Source: an uncultured Tenacibaculum sp.
GTDB taxonomy: Bacteria > Bacteroidota > Bacteroidia > Flavobacteriales > Flavobacteriaceae
Direction of reading: 5' to 3'
DNA length: 64,000 nt
Assembly (NCBI RefSeq): GCF_947502995.1
Contig: NZ_CANNBW010000005.1
Coordinates: 1-64,000 of the forward strand
The position numbers were made by a program, and so were the translations under genes. Every line of letters starts with the position of its first letter. The stretch's first letter is position 1. Below, piece by piece: positions 1 through 8,219 of this stretch. The notes under the pieces were generated by a model. It was not told the DNA's origin. It did no database searches and was given only the letters and a program-made list of their open reading frames with translations.

Positions 1-3000
1 GTAGTTCCTGCCTGTTTTGCTGGATCTGTATCGCCTACATAATCATCATTGGTTAAAACATTCGTAGTAACTGGTGTACCTGAAGCTACTGTAGCTGTAT
101 CATTGGCAACTGTAGTCGTTGTTGGATTTGGATCTGTAGTATCTGGATTTCCATCGCCATCATCATCTAAATCACATGCATTAGTTAATGAATCTCCATC
201 TAAATCTGGTAAAGGAGTTCCTGCTGTTCCTTCTATATAATCTGCAACAGTATTTGTATCTGTATCAGCTGCTGTAGCTGGATATGACGCTGCTATTACT
301 GTACCATTAAGATTTACTGGTGCAGGGTCTGTGGTTCCGTTTCCATATTGACCGCCACCACCGTCAGCATTACTATCATCGTAATATTCATTTGAATCTG
401 AACATCCATCATCATCAGAATCTAAATCATATGGATTTCCTCTATCTGTACCATCTGTATTGGGCACAGTTAAACCTGTTCCTGCTGAAGAAGGTATACC
501 TGTTGAAGTATTAGGAATTCCATCAGCGAAACCATCGTTATTTATATCTGTTCCATTGGCTTCAACCACATCATAAATTCCATCATTATCAGAATCTAAA
601 TCGATGCAATCCGCAAGTCCATCTCCATCAAAATCAGGATCAACAGACAATGAAAGGAAAATTGCGCTATCATCTCCAGTATCATTAGAACTAAAACTGA
701 AATTTGTAACTCCAGCTTTAGTTGACTCCCAAGTAAATCTACTACCATTATTTGCGTTAGTAGTAGTTATATTTTGAATTTCATATTTAAGAGGATTACT
801 AATATCATTAAAATCTCCTGTTAATGTCGTTGTAAAATCATACAAAGTTCCATCTAAACTTTCTACTACATCTGTTGCACTTCCTGCTTGAATCACTCCT
901 CCATGTTCTAATCTTGCACGGACTCTAGAAGCTGCTGTACCTGAAATTGTAAATGTAGATGGAGTACCCGAAAAGGTATCACCTACAAATAAATTTGGAT
1001 TTGTATCTGGCCTATTTAGACCTGTAGCAGAAATTAAAACACTACCAGGTGCTAAACCTAATCTAGCACTTATGTCTACATCAGTTATAGTATTGTTGGT
1101 TGTATTATCTAAAATTCCTAAATCTTCGAATGGGCGAATACTAATAAAATTAATCACACATTCGTCTACATCAAGAATACCATCATTATCATCATCTTCA
1201 TCACAAAAATCTGGTACTCCATCAGAATCTGCATCTGCACTATCATCTCCTCCTGCACATATATCTAAATTATCTAAAACACCATCTCCATCAGCATCTC
1301 CAATTGCAACCGTAATCGTTACAATTGCAGTACTACAAACATCATCTCCTGTTGCTCCATCTCCTGTAATATCATTACAAACTTGATATTCTATAGTTAC
1401 TGTTGTTCCTCCTTCACTTGATAACGGCAAATAGTTTAACTCACCTGTATCTGCGTCGTAAGTTATAGTCCCTCCTGCTGTAGTATTAACACCTACTACC
1501 GTGTTAATAGTCGTAATACTTGCAGGATTTATATTATCTGGATCTCCATTTCCATCTGTATTATCTGTAAAATCGTCATTTGCTAAAATTTGAACAGTTT
1601 GTAAAACTCCTGCTGTAGCTGAAGTTGAATCATCAACTGCTGTTGGAGTATTTGGATTAGTAGTGTCTGTTGTATCTGGATTTCCATCATTATCATCATC
1701 TAAATCACAAGCATTTGCTAGACTATCTCCATCAGTATTTGGTAATGGGGTACCTGCTGTACCTTCTACATAATCTGCTGTACTGTTAGTATCTGTATCT
1801 GCTGCTGTAGCTGGATAACTAGCTGCTATAACTGTACCATTTGCATTTGATGGAGCTGGATCGGTTGTTCCGTTTCCATACTGACCTCCTCCTCCATCTG
1901 CATTAGTATCATTATAATATTCATTTGAATCTGAACAACCATCGTTATCTGAATCTAAATCATAAGGATTTCCTCCATCTGTGTCTCCGTCTGTGTTTGG
2001 AACTGTTAAACCTGTACTAGCTGAAGAAGGAATACCTGTTGAAGTATTTGGCACACCATCTGCAATACCATCATTATTTACATCTGCTCCATCTGCTTCA
2101 ACTACATCATAAATTCCATCATTATCAGAATCTAAATCTAATGAGTTTGGTACCGTATCACCATCAAAATCTTGTGAGAAACAATAAGAGAACTCATAGA
2201 ACTGCATTGTAACATTACCACCACTTCCATTAGCTTTACCTGCAACTATAACTAATGTATCTATTGGATCTAAAGAACTTATTGAAACTGAGTTATTAGG
2301 TGCGTTAGAACCTGTAGCTGAACTTATTACAGATTGAGGACTATTTGCTCGAATAAAGCTTGTTCCTAAATTTATATCTGAAACTGTTAAAGCTACATTT
2401 GATCCTGATAAAGATGCTGAAAAGTCTGCTCTATCTTGAAAATCTAAACCACCCCATTTAAAATCAGAGATTTGAATTGGTTCATCGAATGTAAATGTAT
2501 ACACTGCTACACTAATTGATCCTGCATCTGCAGGATAAGAAGTTCCTACTGGGAAGTTTGTATTATTCGGTTGAACATTTACATAATCTCCGGTTATCCC
2601 TCCATTTGAAGTACTACTAACACCACCAGCCCAAGTAGCTCCATTAATTACCTCGAAACTAAAAGTTCCAGTTACACCTGCATGATTGTAAACATTATTA
2701 ACTGTTCCAGAAGCAGAAGAACCTGAAGTAGTTCCTGTGCTTGCTTGTGTAAATGTTTGTCCTAAAGCTACCAATCCAGAAGTAGGACAATCAAACTCAT
2801 CTGTATCTAAAATTCCATCATTATCATCGTCTTGATCACATCCATCAGGAACACCATCGGAATCTGCATCTAAAGCATCATCTCCTCCTGGACAAATATC
2901 TGAACCATCAACTACTCCATCACCATCTGAATCACCAAAAGCAATATTTATTGTTACTATTGCTGTATCACAAACATCATCTGTTGTTGTTCCTGGACTA

Positions 3001-4913
3001 TCTCCATTTACATCGTTACAGACTTGGTATTCAATAGTTACAACAGTACCACCCTCGCTTAATAATGGTGTATAATTTAACTCTCCCGTGCCAGCATCAT
3101 AAGATATTAAACCTGCTGCTGTAGTATTAATTCCTACTACTGTACTTAAAGTAGTAACACTTATAGGATTTATATTATCCGGATCTGAATTTCCATTAGT
3201 ATTATCCGTAAAATCATCATTTGCTAAAATTGAAATAGTTTCTAAAATACCTGCTGTGGCCGACGCACTATCATTTACTGCTGTAGGTGTGGAAGGATTA
3301 GAATCTGTTGTATCTGGATTTCCATCACCATCTGTATCTGGATTAACTACACACCCTGTACTAACAGTGTCATCTGTTACATTACTATTTGTTCCTACGG
3401 TATAATCAACCCCAACAAATGTTACTAAACCTGTAGCACTATCAACATTAGTTTGTGGCTCACCTGTTCCAAATGAACCTCCATCACCTCCATCTGCATT
3501 GGAATCATTGTAAGCTTCATTTGCATCAGAACATCCATCGTCATCACTATCTGTATCTTGAAAATCAAATAAAGTATCTGGAGTTGGTTCTGAATTTGCT
3601 AAAGTATAGTTAATTGTACCACTGTCTTCTTGCCCTGCTGCTTGTACAGCATCAGGAATACCATCTGCTCCTACTGCCCCTAAAATTACACCGTTAGTAT
3701 GCGCTATTCCATGACCAGCTTCTAAAACATCATATATTCCATCATTATCGGTATCTAAATCTACACAATTGTCTACTCCATCTCCATCACTATCTAAACC
3801 AGCAGATTCGATAGTTACAGAACCTTGCGGAAAAAAATTCCAAAGCATGGCTACTGCCGAACCAATATTTCTACTATCAAACAAATATAAAGATACTGTC
3901 GTTTGAGGAGTATTAAAGTCAAATTGAGCAGAATGTCCATTTGGATCACCTGTCATATTAAGTAACACATTAGATGGCGTAGTATCTAAAGCTGCTAAGG
4001 AATTAAAATTACCTATGAAATTTATATCATTACCACCATCTTTATCATTAACAATAAAACTACCTACATCATCTGCTGCTGCATCGTCAAAACTCACAAT
4101 CGCCCCCCCAGGATTACCACTTAGAGGATCAGTATCTATTGTCCAAACTCCATCTTCACTCCAAGCATAGGAATCCCTAACATCTGTATTATTAGCAGGA
4201 GCTGTTAAACTATTAATATCATTTATAAACAATCTAGGAATATTAAAACTAGTTGCTGAGTTTGAAGTAGTCCAAATTAACTCTACATATTCATTATCTA
4301 ATATAGGATCATTATTAGATATTAGACCTGTAGTTGTATTAAAAGTTACAGGATCACCAGAGCTTACAGTAGCTGCTCCTTGATAAATATCTATAGAATA
4401 ATTTCCTGTAATATCAGAAATACGAAGACCTTCTGAACCATCTGGAATTGTTCCTCCTCCTGATACAAATGCAGTTGCTGGTATTGCACTAACATTTGTA
4501 AAGGAAATTGTTGTAGGTGCTGGACAACCTTCATCTGTATCAAGAATACCATCGTTATCATCATCTAAATCTGATAAATTTAAAATACCATCATTATCAC
4601 AATCCGTTGGATTAGCACATTGAGAATTAACATTTATAGTTACAGTTAATGAAAGTATTAAAACTCCTAAGTATTTTAATTTATTTCCAAAAAGCAAAGA
4701 ACCAATGTATTCTTTCTTTTTAGTTCTATTAAATGTGTAAGAAATACTGTGTAAAACTTTAGCAAAACCGTTAGATTTACTGTAATTTTTTCTAAATTGC
4801 GAAGCTGTAAGTTTTCGTGAAAATTCTAATATTTCTACAGATAATTTTGCTTTTATTTTTTTAAGAAATATATCATATAATCTTAAAAAAATAACCTGAA
4901 GACATTTTAACAT
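1..4913 (-). CDS. Giant thrombospondin type 3 repeat surface protein, C-terminus beyond window
   Basis: An open frame of about 1637 codons runs on the minus strand from an ATG at 4913 off the left edge, so the C-terminus is missing. A hydrophobic segment at residues about 80-92 followed by NVNSQ looks like an export signal, but it is preceded by an unusually long basic N-region; no other Met lies between them. The mature part is calcium-binding-like TSP3 repeats (DSDNDGI, DDDNDGILDTDE, DADSDGVPDGCD), alternating with bacterial Ig/cadherin-like modules (ANDDFTDNT, EYQVCND) and two or three unique beta-rich inserts. Large modules recur with high similarity. Such proteins in Flavobacteriia are usually type IX secretion cargo or gliding/adhesion proteins; the C-terminal sorting domain that would prove this is outside the window. 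The OmpA-like gene lies upstream on the same strand. The function as adhesin is inferred. Confidence 0.85.
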   Translation of the reverse strand, partial: MLKCLQVIFLRLYDIFLKKIKAKLSVEILEFSRKLTASQFRKNYSKSNGFAKVLHSISYTFNRTKKKEYIGSLLFGNKLKYLGVLILSLTVTINVNSQCANPTDCDNDGILNLSDLDDDNDGILDTDEGCPAPTTISFTNVSAIPATAFVSGGGTIPDGSEGLRISDITGNYSIDIYQGAATVSSGDPVTFNTTTGLISNNDPILDNEYVELIWTTSNSATSFNIPRLFINDINSLTAPANNTDVRDSYAWSEDGVWTIDTDPLSGNPGGAIVSFDDAAADDVGSFIVNDKDGGNDINFIGNFNSLAALDTTPSNVLLNMTGDPNGHSAQFDFNTPQTTVSLYLFDSRNIGSAVAMLWNFFPQGSVTIESAGLDSDGDGVDNCVDLDTDNDGIYDVLEAGHGIAHTNGVILGAVGADGIPDAVQAAGQEDSGTINYTLANSEPTPDTLFDFQDTDSDDDGCSDANEAYNDSNADGGDGGSFGTGEPQTNVDSATGLVTFVGVDYTVGTNSNVTDDTVSTGCVVNPDTDGDGNPDTTDSNPSTPTAVNDSASATAGILETISILANDDFTDNTNGNSDPDNINPISVTTLSTVVGINTTAAGLISYDAGTGELNYTPLLSEGGTVVTIEYQVCNDVNGDSPGTTTDDVCDTAIVTINIAFGDSDGDGVVDGSDICPGGDDALDADSDGVPDGCDQDDDNDGILDTDEFDCPTSGLVALGQTFTQASTGTTSGSSASGTVNNVYNHAGVTGTFSFEVINGATWAGGVSSTSNGGITGDYVNVQPNNTNFPVGTSYPADAGSISVAVYTFTFDEPIQISDFKWGGLDFQDRADFSASLSGSNVALTVSDINLGTSFIRANSPQSVISSATGSNAPNNSVSISSLDPIDTLVIVAGKANGSGGNVTMQFYEFSYCFSQDFDGDTVPNSLDLDSDNDGIYDVVEADGADVNNDGIADGVPNTSTGIPSSASTGLTVPNTDGDTDGGNPYDLDSDNDGCSDSNEYYNDTNADGGGGQYGNGTTDPAPSNANGTVIAASYPATAADTDTNSTADYVEGTAGTPLPNTDGDSLANACDLDDDNDGNPDTTDTTNPNTPTAVDDSTSATAGVLQTVQILANDDFTDNTDGNGDPDNINPASITTINTVVGVNTTAGGTITYDADTGELNYLPLSSEGGTTVTIEYQVCNDITGDGATGDDVCSTAIVTITVAIGDADGDGVLDNLDICAGGDDSADADSDGVPDFCDEDDDNDGILDVDECVINFISIRPFEDLGILDNTTNNTITDVDISARLGLAPGSVLISATGLNRPDTNPNLFVGDTFSGTPSTFTISGTAASRVRARLEHGGVIQAGSATDVVESLDGTLYDFTTTLTGDFNDISNPLKYEIQNITTTNANNGSRFTWESTKAGVTNFSFSSNDTGDDSAIFLSLSVDPDFDGDGLADCIDLDSDNDGIYDVVEANGTDINNDGFADGIPNTSTGIPSSAGTGLTVPNTDGTDRGNPYDLDSDDDGCSDSNEYYDDSNADGGGGQYGNGTTDPAPVNLNGTVIAASYPATAADTDTNTVADYIEGTAGTPLPDLDGDSLTNACDLDDDGDGNPDTTDPNPTTTTVANDTATVASGTPVTTNVLTNDDYVGDTDPAKQAGT
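133..640 (-). repeat. Internal module of the giant surface protein, copy 1
   Basis: This stretch encodes the TSP3-rich block containing NPYDLDSD, CSDSNEYY and ADGGGGQYGNGTTDP. It closely matches about 1680-2150 at DNA and protein level, offset by about 1.54 kb. Boundaries are approximate because they were judged by eye. Confidence 0.7.
1306..1680 (-). repeat. Ig/cadherin-like plus TSP3 module, copy 1
   Basis: Encodes an ANDDFTDNT ... YDADTGELNY ... EYQVCND module followed by acidic TSP3 repeats. It matches about 2943-3310 with a shift of about 1.63 kb. Boundaries approximate. Confidence 0.65.
1680..2150 (-). repeat. Internal module of the giant surface protein, copy 2
   Basis: Second copy of the block at about 133-640, with the same order of motifs (NPYDLDSD, CSDSNEYYND, TPLPNTDGDS). 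Many codons are identical, suggesting recent duplication or ongoing homogenisation within the gene. Confidence 0.7.
2943..3310 (-). repeat. Ig/cadherin-like plus TSP3 module, copy 2
   Basis: Partner of the module at about 1306-1680; encodes ILANDDFTDNT and YDAGTGELNY with strong similarity to the other copy. Boundaries approximate. Confidence 0.65.
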
Positions 4914-5505
4914 AATGATCAGTGTATTAATTGATTGTTATATTCATGCCCTACTCTTGTTTCCGCTCGCCAAAGTGTAACAATTGTGGGGTTTTTTATT
5001 TTACGATATTAACTACTAACCTTATAATCTAAATCATTAGACTATAGGAAAAAGTTGTTTACAAAAAAATTAAATAGTAATTGGTGTTTGGTTTGTGTAT
5101 CTTTTTCTACAATAAAAACTTACATAATTTATAATTACAAAAAAAGTTGACTGAGGTTTGTTTTTTAAAAGTATTTTTTTGCATAGAATCGGGGGTTACG
5201 ATTTGTAATAAAATTTATACTAAAATAACTATTTGAAGTTTCTTTAACAAATTTTAACATATTAAAATTCAGTAAAACTTCAAAGAACATTCATCTATAG
5301 CCAAAGCATAAGATGATAGATATCAAATTAATATAATTATTTTTAGGGGAGCAAGTTTGTTAACGTCTTTTACTGTTTAAGCTTTAAGACATTACTAATA
5401 TAATATTTTTTTTAACATACGTTAACTTTTTTTTAGAAAAATTAAAAAAATTAACATTGAAGATAAATAATAAAGGCATATAAAATTTACATGCCTTTAT
5501 TTGAA
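4914..5505. other. Intergenic region upstream of the giant surface protein
   Basis: About 590 bases without a credible gene on either strand. It is very AT-rich, ends on the right with the hairpin that follows the OmpA-like gene, and must contain the promoter of the giant protein, but I cannot point to a clear TTG/TAnnTTTG pair. A TACACTTTGG sequence read on the minus strand around 4965-4975 is a near miss to the -7 consensus with one base too many. Confidence 0.4.
5470..5500 (-). terminator. Hairpin after the OmpA-like gene
   Basis: ATAAAGGCAT and ATGCCTTTAT pair around a short loop just past the OmpA stop codon. The T-tract on the minus strand is interrupted, so termination strength is uncertain. 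Confidence 0.5.
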
Positions 5506-7470
5506 TTATTGATTTGTAGTAATATTTTTATCTCCTTTAATTATGTAAAAATAAGACCTTCTATTTCGTTGATGCTGTTCTTCTGTACATTTTCTCTGAT
5601 TAGCATCGTTACAATCATTTAACAATTGATCTTCTCCATAACCTATAGCACTTTGGATTCTATTTGAAGCTATTCCTCGAGATATTAAATAATCTCTTGT
5701 AGATTTAGCTCGATTTGTAGATAAAGTTCTATTGTAAGCTTTAGTTCCTCTACTATCTGTATGGGATTCAATTTTAATTACCATATCTGGATGATTATTC
5801 ATCACTGTAACTATATGCTCTAATTCATACTCTGCATCTTCTCTAATGTTGTATAAATCAAAATCAAAATAAATAGGATTAATTACAATTTGAGCATCTT
5901 CTTTAGGTGTTTCTACAATTAATGACTCTAATGTTAAATCTGCTTGAATTGCTTTTTTATCTATATCTTCTGTTGAAGTGTCTTTTTTATCGTTTCTGTA
6001 ATCTTCTTTAGATGCAGTTACCGTATAATTATTTTCACACGCAATATCTTTAAATGTATATCTACCGTCGTTACTTGTTACTTGCTGACTAATAGGTTCA
6101 CCTTTCTCATCTATTAAACGAACTGTGGCTCCTTCAATAGGTGTACCAGTTCTTGAGTCTGTAACAACTCCTGTAATTTCCTCTTTACATCTATAAATTA
6201 CAAAACTGTAAATATCATCATCTCCTTTTCCTCCTTTTCTATTTGAAGAAAAATATCCGTAAGACTTATCTTCACTAATCACAAAACTAAAATCATCTAA
6301 AGGACTATTAACTGGTGTACCTAGATTAACTGGTGTTGTAAATTTTTCGTTAGAATCAATTTTAGATTCAAAAATATCTAGAGCGCCAATACCTAAATGA
6401 CCATCTGATGAAAAATACATTGTATTTTCCTTATCTACATAAGGAAACATTTCTCTTCCTTCTGTATTTATTGTTCTTCCAAGATTTAGTGGAGTACCGT
6501 ATGTATTATCTTCTCTAATTTCTACAGAATAAATATCTGTAGCTCCAATTCCGCCAGGCATATCTGATACAAAATATAGTGTTTTTCCATCTGCACTTAA
6601 AGCTGGATGACCACAAGAGTATAAATCGCTATTGAAAGGTAATTCTGTAAAATTTTTCCATTTATCATTTACTTTTTCTGCTTTGTAAATTTTTAAATGC
6701 GTGATCTTTTGCTTGTCACCTCTTAATTTATCACCATCATAATTGTCTCTTGTAAAATAGACAGTATTCCCATCTTCAGTAAGTATAGTATTTGACTCAT
6801 GGTAACGAGTACTTATTTCATCGAACTTTTTTACTTCTCCTAACTCTAAACCTTCTGCTATATCACTAAACTGTTCTTCTGCTGTATAAACATTTAAAAA
6901 AGGTTGATTATTCCATTTATATCTTTTCTTATCGTATTTAGATCCATTAGGTTTAGTTGAAGCAAAGTATAATTTACTTCCGTAGATAAAACCTCCAAAA
7001 TCTGAGTACTCTGTGTTAATTGATAAATTTTTTACATTTACAAAAGTTTTCTTTCTATTAGAATACTCTACAAAATAATTACGATTATTAACTAATTCTA
7101 TAGCTCTAGAATCATTAGCGTTCATTTCTTTTAATTTCTCTAACCAAATATCTGATTCCTTAACCTTCCCATTACTTTTTAAAGTTTGAGCATATCTAAA
7201 TAGGTATTCTGGAGATACTTCATTAGCATACTTATCCATTAAAAGTTTATACCACTTTTCTGCTTCTACAGATTCTGTATTATAGTAATGTGAATCTCCT
7301 AGTCTACTTATAACTAATAATGATTCATCACCTTTATCGTATAAAACTTTATATAACTCAGCAGATTTCTTGTAAGCAAATTCATTGTAATAGCGATCTG
7401 CTGCGTATCTACGTTGCGAATAACCAATTGCAGTGACTAATAATAAATAAATTAAAATAATTTTCTTCAT
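5506..7470 (-). CDS. OmpA family protein with TPR, PD40 propeller and carboxypeptidase-regulatory-like domains (PorE-like)
   Basis: 654 residues. Signal peptide at residues 1-18 (MKKIILIYLLLVTAIGYSQ), TPR-like helices to about 130, a WD40/PD40 beta-propeller region about 150-425 (LSADGKTLYFVSD, MYFSSDGHLGIGALDI, SYGYFSSNRKGGKGDDDIY), a carboxypeptidase-regulatory-like fold about 435-510 (GVVTDSRTGTPIEGATV), and a C-terminal OmpA domain from about 540 with peptidoglycan-binding residues in HTDSRG and the NRAKSTRDYL helix. This domain order is that of PorE, the periplasmic peptidoglycan-anchored component of type IX secretion in Porphyromonas. Flavobacteriia carry several such paralogues, so equivalence to PorE is not certain. 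It precedes the giant surface protein on the same strand, which fits a secretion or attachment role for that cargo. Confidence 0.85.
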   Translation of the reverse strand: MKKIILIYLLLVTAIGYSQRRYAADRYYNEFAYKKSAELYKVLYDKGDESLLVISRLGDSHYYNTESVEAEKWYKLLMDKYANEVSPEYLFRYAQTLKSNGKVKESDIWLEKLKEMNANDSRAIELVNNRNYFVEYSNRKKTFVNVKNLSINTEYSDFGGFIYGSKLYFASTKPNGSKYDKKRYKWNNQPFLNVYTAEEQFSDIAEGLELGEVKKFDEISTRYHESNTILTEDGNTVYFTRDNYDGDKLRGDKQKITHLKIYKAEKVNDKWKNFTELPFNSDLYSCGHPALSADGKTLYFVSDMPGGIGATDIYSVEIREDNTYGTPLNLGRTINTEGREMFPYVDKENTMYFSSDGHLGIGALDIFESKIDSNEKFTTPVNLGTPVNSPLDDFSFVISEDKSYGYFSSNRKGGKGDDDIYSFVIYRCKEEITGVVTDSRTGTPIEGATVRLIDEKGEPISQQVTSNDGRYTFKDIACENNYTVTASKEDYRNDKKDTSTEDIDKKAIQADLTLESLIVETPKEDAQIVINPIYFDFDLYNIREDAEYELEHIVTVMNNHPDMVIKIESHTDSRGTKAYNRTLSTNRAKSTRDYLISRGIASNRIQSAIGYGEDQLLNDCNDANQRKCTEEQHQRNRRSYFYIIKGDKNITTNQ

Positions 7471-7750
7471 TAATACTTTAGTTTAAATTTTAAAAGTTTG
7501 TCGACTTTTAAAGTTACTATCTATTCTTCCTTTAAAAAAGCTTATGACTGTGATCTGCATGTTTTCTCAGTTTAATTAAGAAAAGCATATGGCAAATAGC
7601 TCTTTTACATCTTAAATTAGAATTAGTTAAAAATTTACATTTTTAATCTTCTCTTTTTGGGGGAAGAACATTAAAAATAAAGTAGTATTAGTTTTGGTTT
7701 TAGAAGGTATTGCCTTAAGTGTTGCCTTAATTCAATATCATCTTATGCGG

Positions 7751-7758
7751 CAAATATA
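7751..7758 (-). promoter_or_regulatory. Candidate -7 promoter box of the OmpA-like gene
   Basis: TATATTTG on the minus strand matches the Bacteroidota -7 consensus TAnnTTTG exactly. No clear TTG is seen at the usual -33 distance, so the call rests on one element. Confidence 0.4.
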
Positions 7759-7816
7759 ATTTTTTTACATAAAATGAAAAAATAATATAAACTTTTAAGT
7801 TAAAGTTTTGTGAAAT

Positions 7817-7847
7817 AAAAAGATCGAGAAAATTCTCGATCTTTTTT
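7817..7847 (-). terminator. Terminator after the rpoBC-DUF3467 operon
   Basis: AGATCGAGAA / TTCTCGATCT stem with a very short loop and A/T tracts on both sides; lies six bases past the DUF3467 stop. Confidence 0.8.
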
Positions 7848-7853
7848 AATTTG

Positions 7854-8165
7854 TTATGCTTCACCTGTTGTTCCTCCAAAGTTCATTGGAATCGGTGGTT
7901 GTTCATACTCTTTAATTTCACCATGAACTTGTTCGAATTTTCTAACATTATCTGCTAAAGCTTTAGTTAAGCGTTTAGCATGTTGAGGAGTTAAAATAAT
8001 TCTTGACTTTACTTTAGCCTTAGGTACTCCAGGCATTATGTTTATAAAGTCTACAATGAATTCTGAAACTGAATGATTGATAATGGCTAAATTACTATAA
8101 GTTCCTTCAGCAACATCTTGATCTAATTCAATGTTAATTTGTGGGTCTTTATTTTTATCTTCCAT
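7854..8165 (-). CDS. DUF3467 domain protein
   Basis: 103 residues, no signal peptide or membrane segment. The sequence (INIELDQDVAEGTYSNLAII, FIVDFINIMPG, SRIILTPQHAKRLTKAL) is that of the DUF3467 family, small proteins commonly encoded directly behind rpoC in Bacteroidota. The function is not known. It is separated from rpoC by 54 bases containing a hairpin, so it may be expressed by read-through or have partial independence from the polymerase genes. Confidence 0.85.
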   Translation of the reverse strand: MEDKNKDPQINIELDQDVAEGTYSNLAIINHSVSEFIVDFINIMPGVPKAKVKSRIILTPQHAKRLTKALADNVRKFEQVHGEIKEYEQPPIPMNFGGTTGEA

Positions 8166-8179
8166 ATGTGTTTTAAATC

Positions 8180-8208
8180 AAAAAAGACCTCTTATAGTAA
8201 GAGGCCTT
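8180..8208 (-). terminator. Hairpin between rpoC and the DUF3467 gene
   Basis: CCTCTTATAGTAAGAGG forms a 6-bp stem with flanking A- and T-rich tracts; on the minus strand it is followed by a T-run, so it can act as a (partial) terminator behind rpoC. Confidence 0.65.
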
Positions 8209-8219
8209 TAAGTTTGTTA

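Larger units (their letters stand above)
7471..7853. other. Intergenic region between DUF3467 gene and OmpA-like gene
   Basis: About 380 bases with no credible gene. It holds the terminator following the DUF3467 gene at its right end and, read on the minus strand, a TATATTTG box (7758-7751) that would give the OmpA gene a leader of about 270 nt. Confidence 0.5.

Noticed and set aside
1-1386. Plus-strand open frames at 49-240, 320-514 and 1072-1386
   Set aside because: They are antisense to the repetitive, stop-poor surface protein gene; translations are low complexity.
7620-7700. Riboswitch in the OmpA leader
   Set aside because: No recognisable conserved riboswitch core could be identified in the leader by eye.
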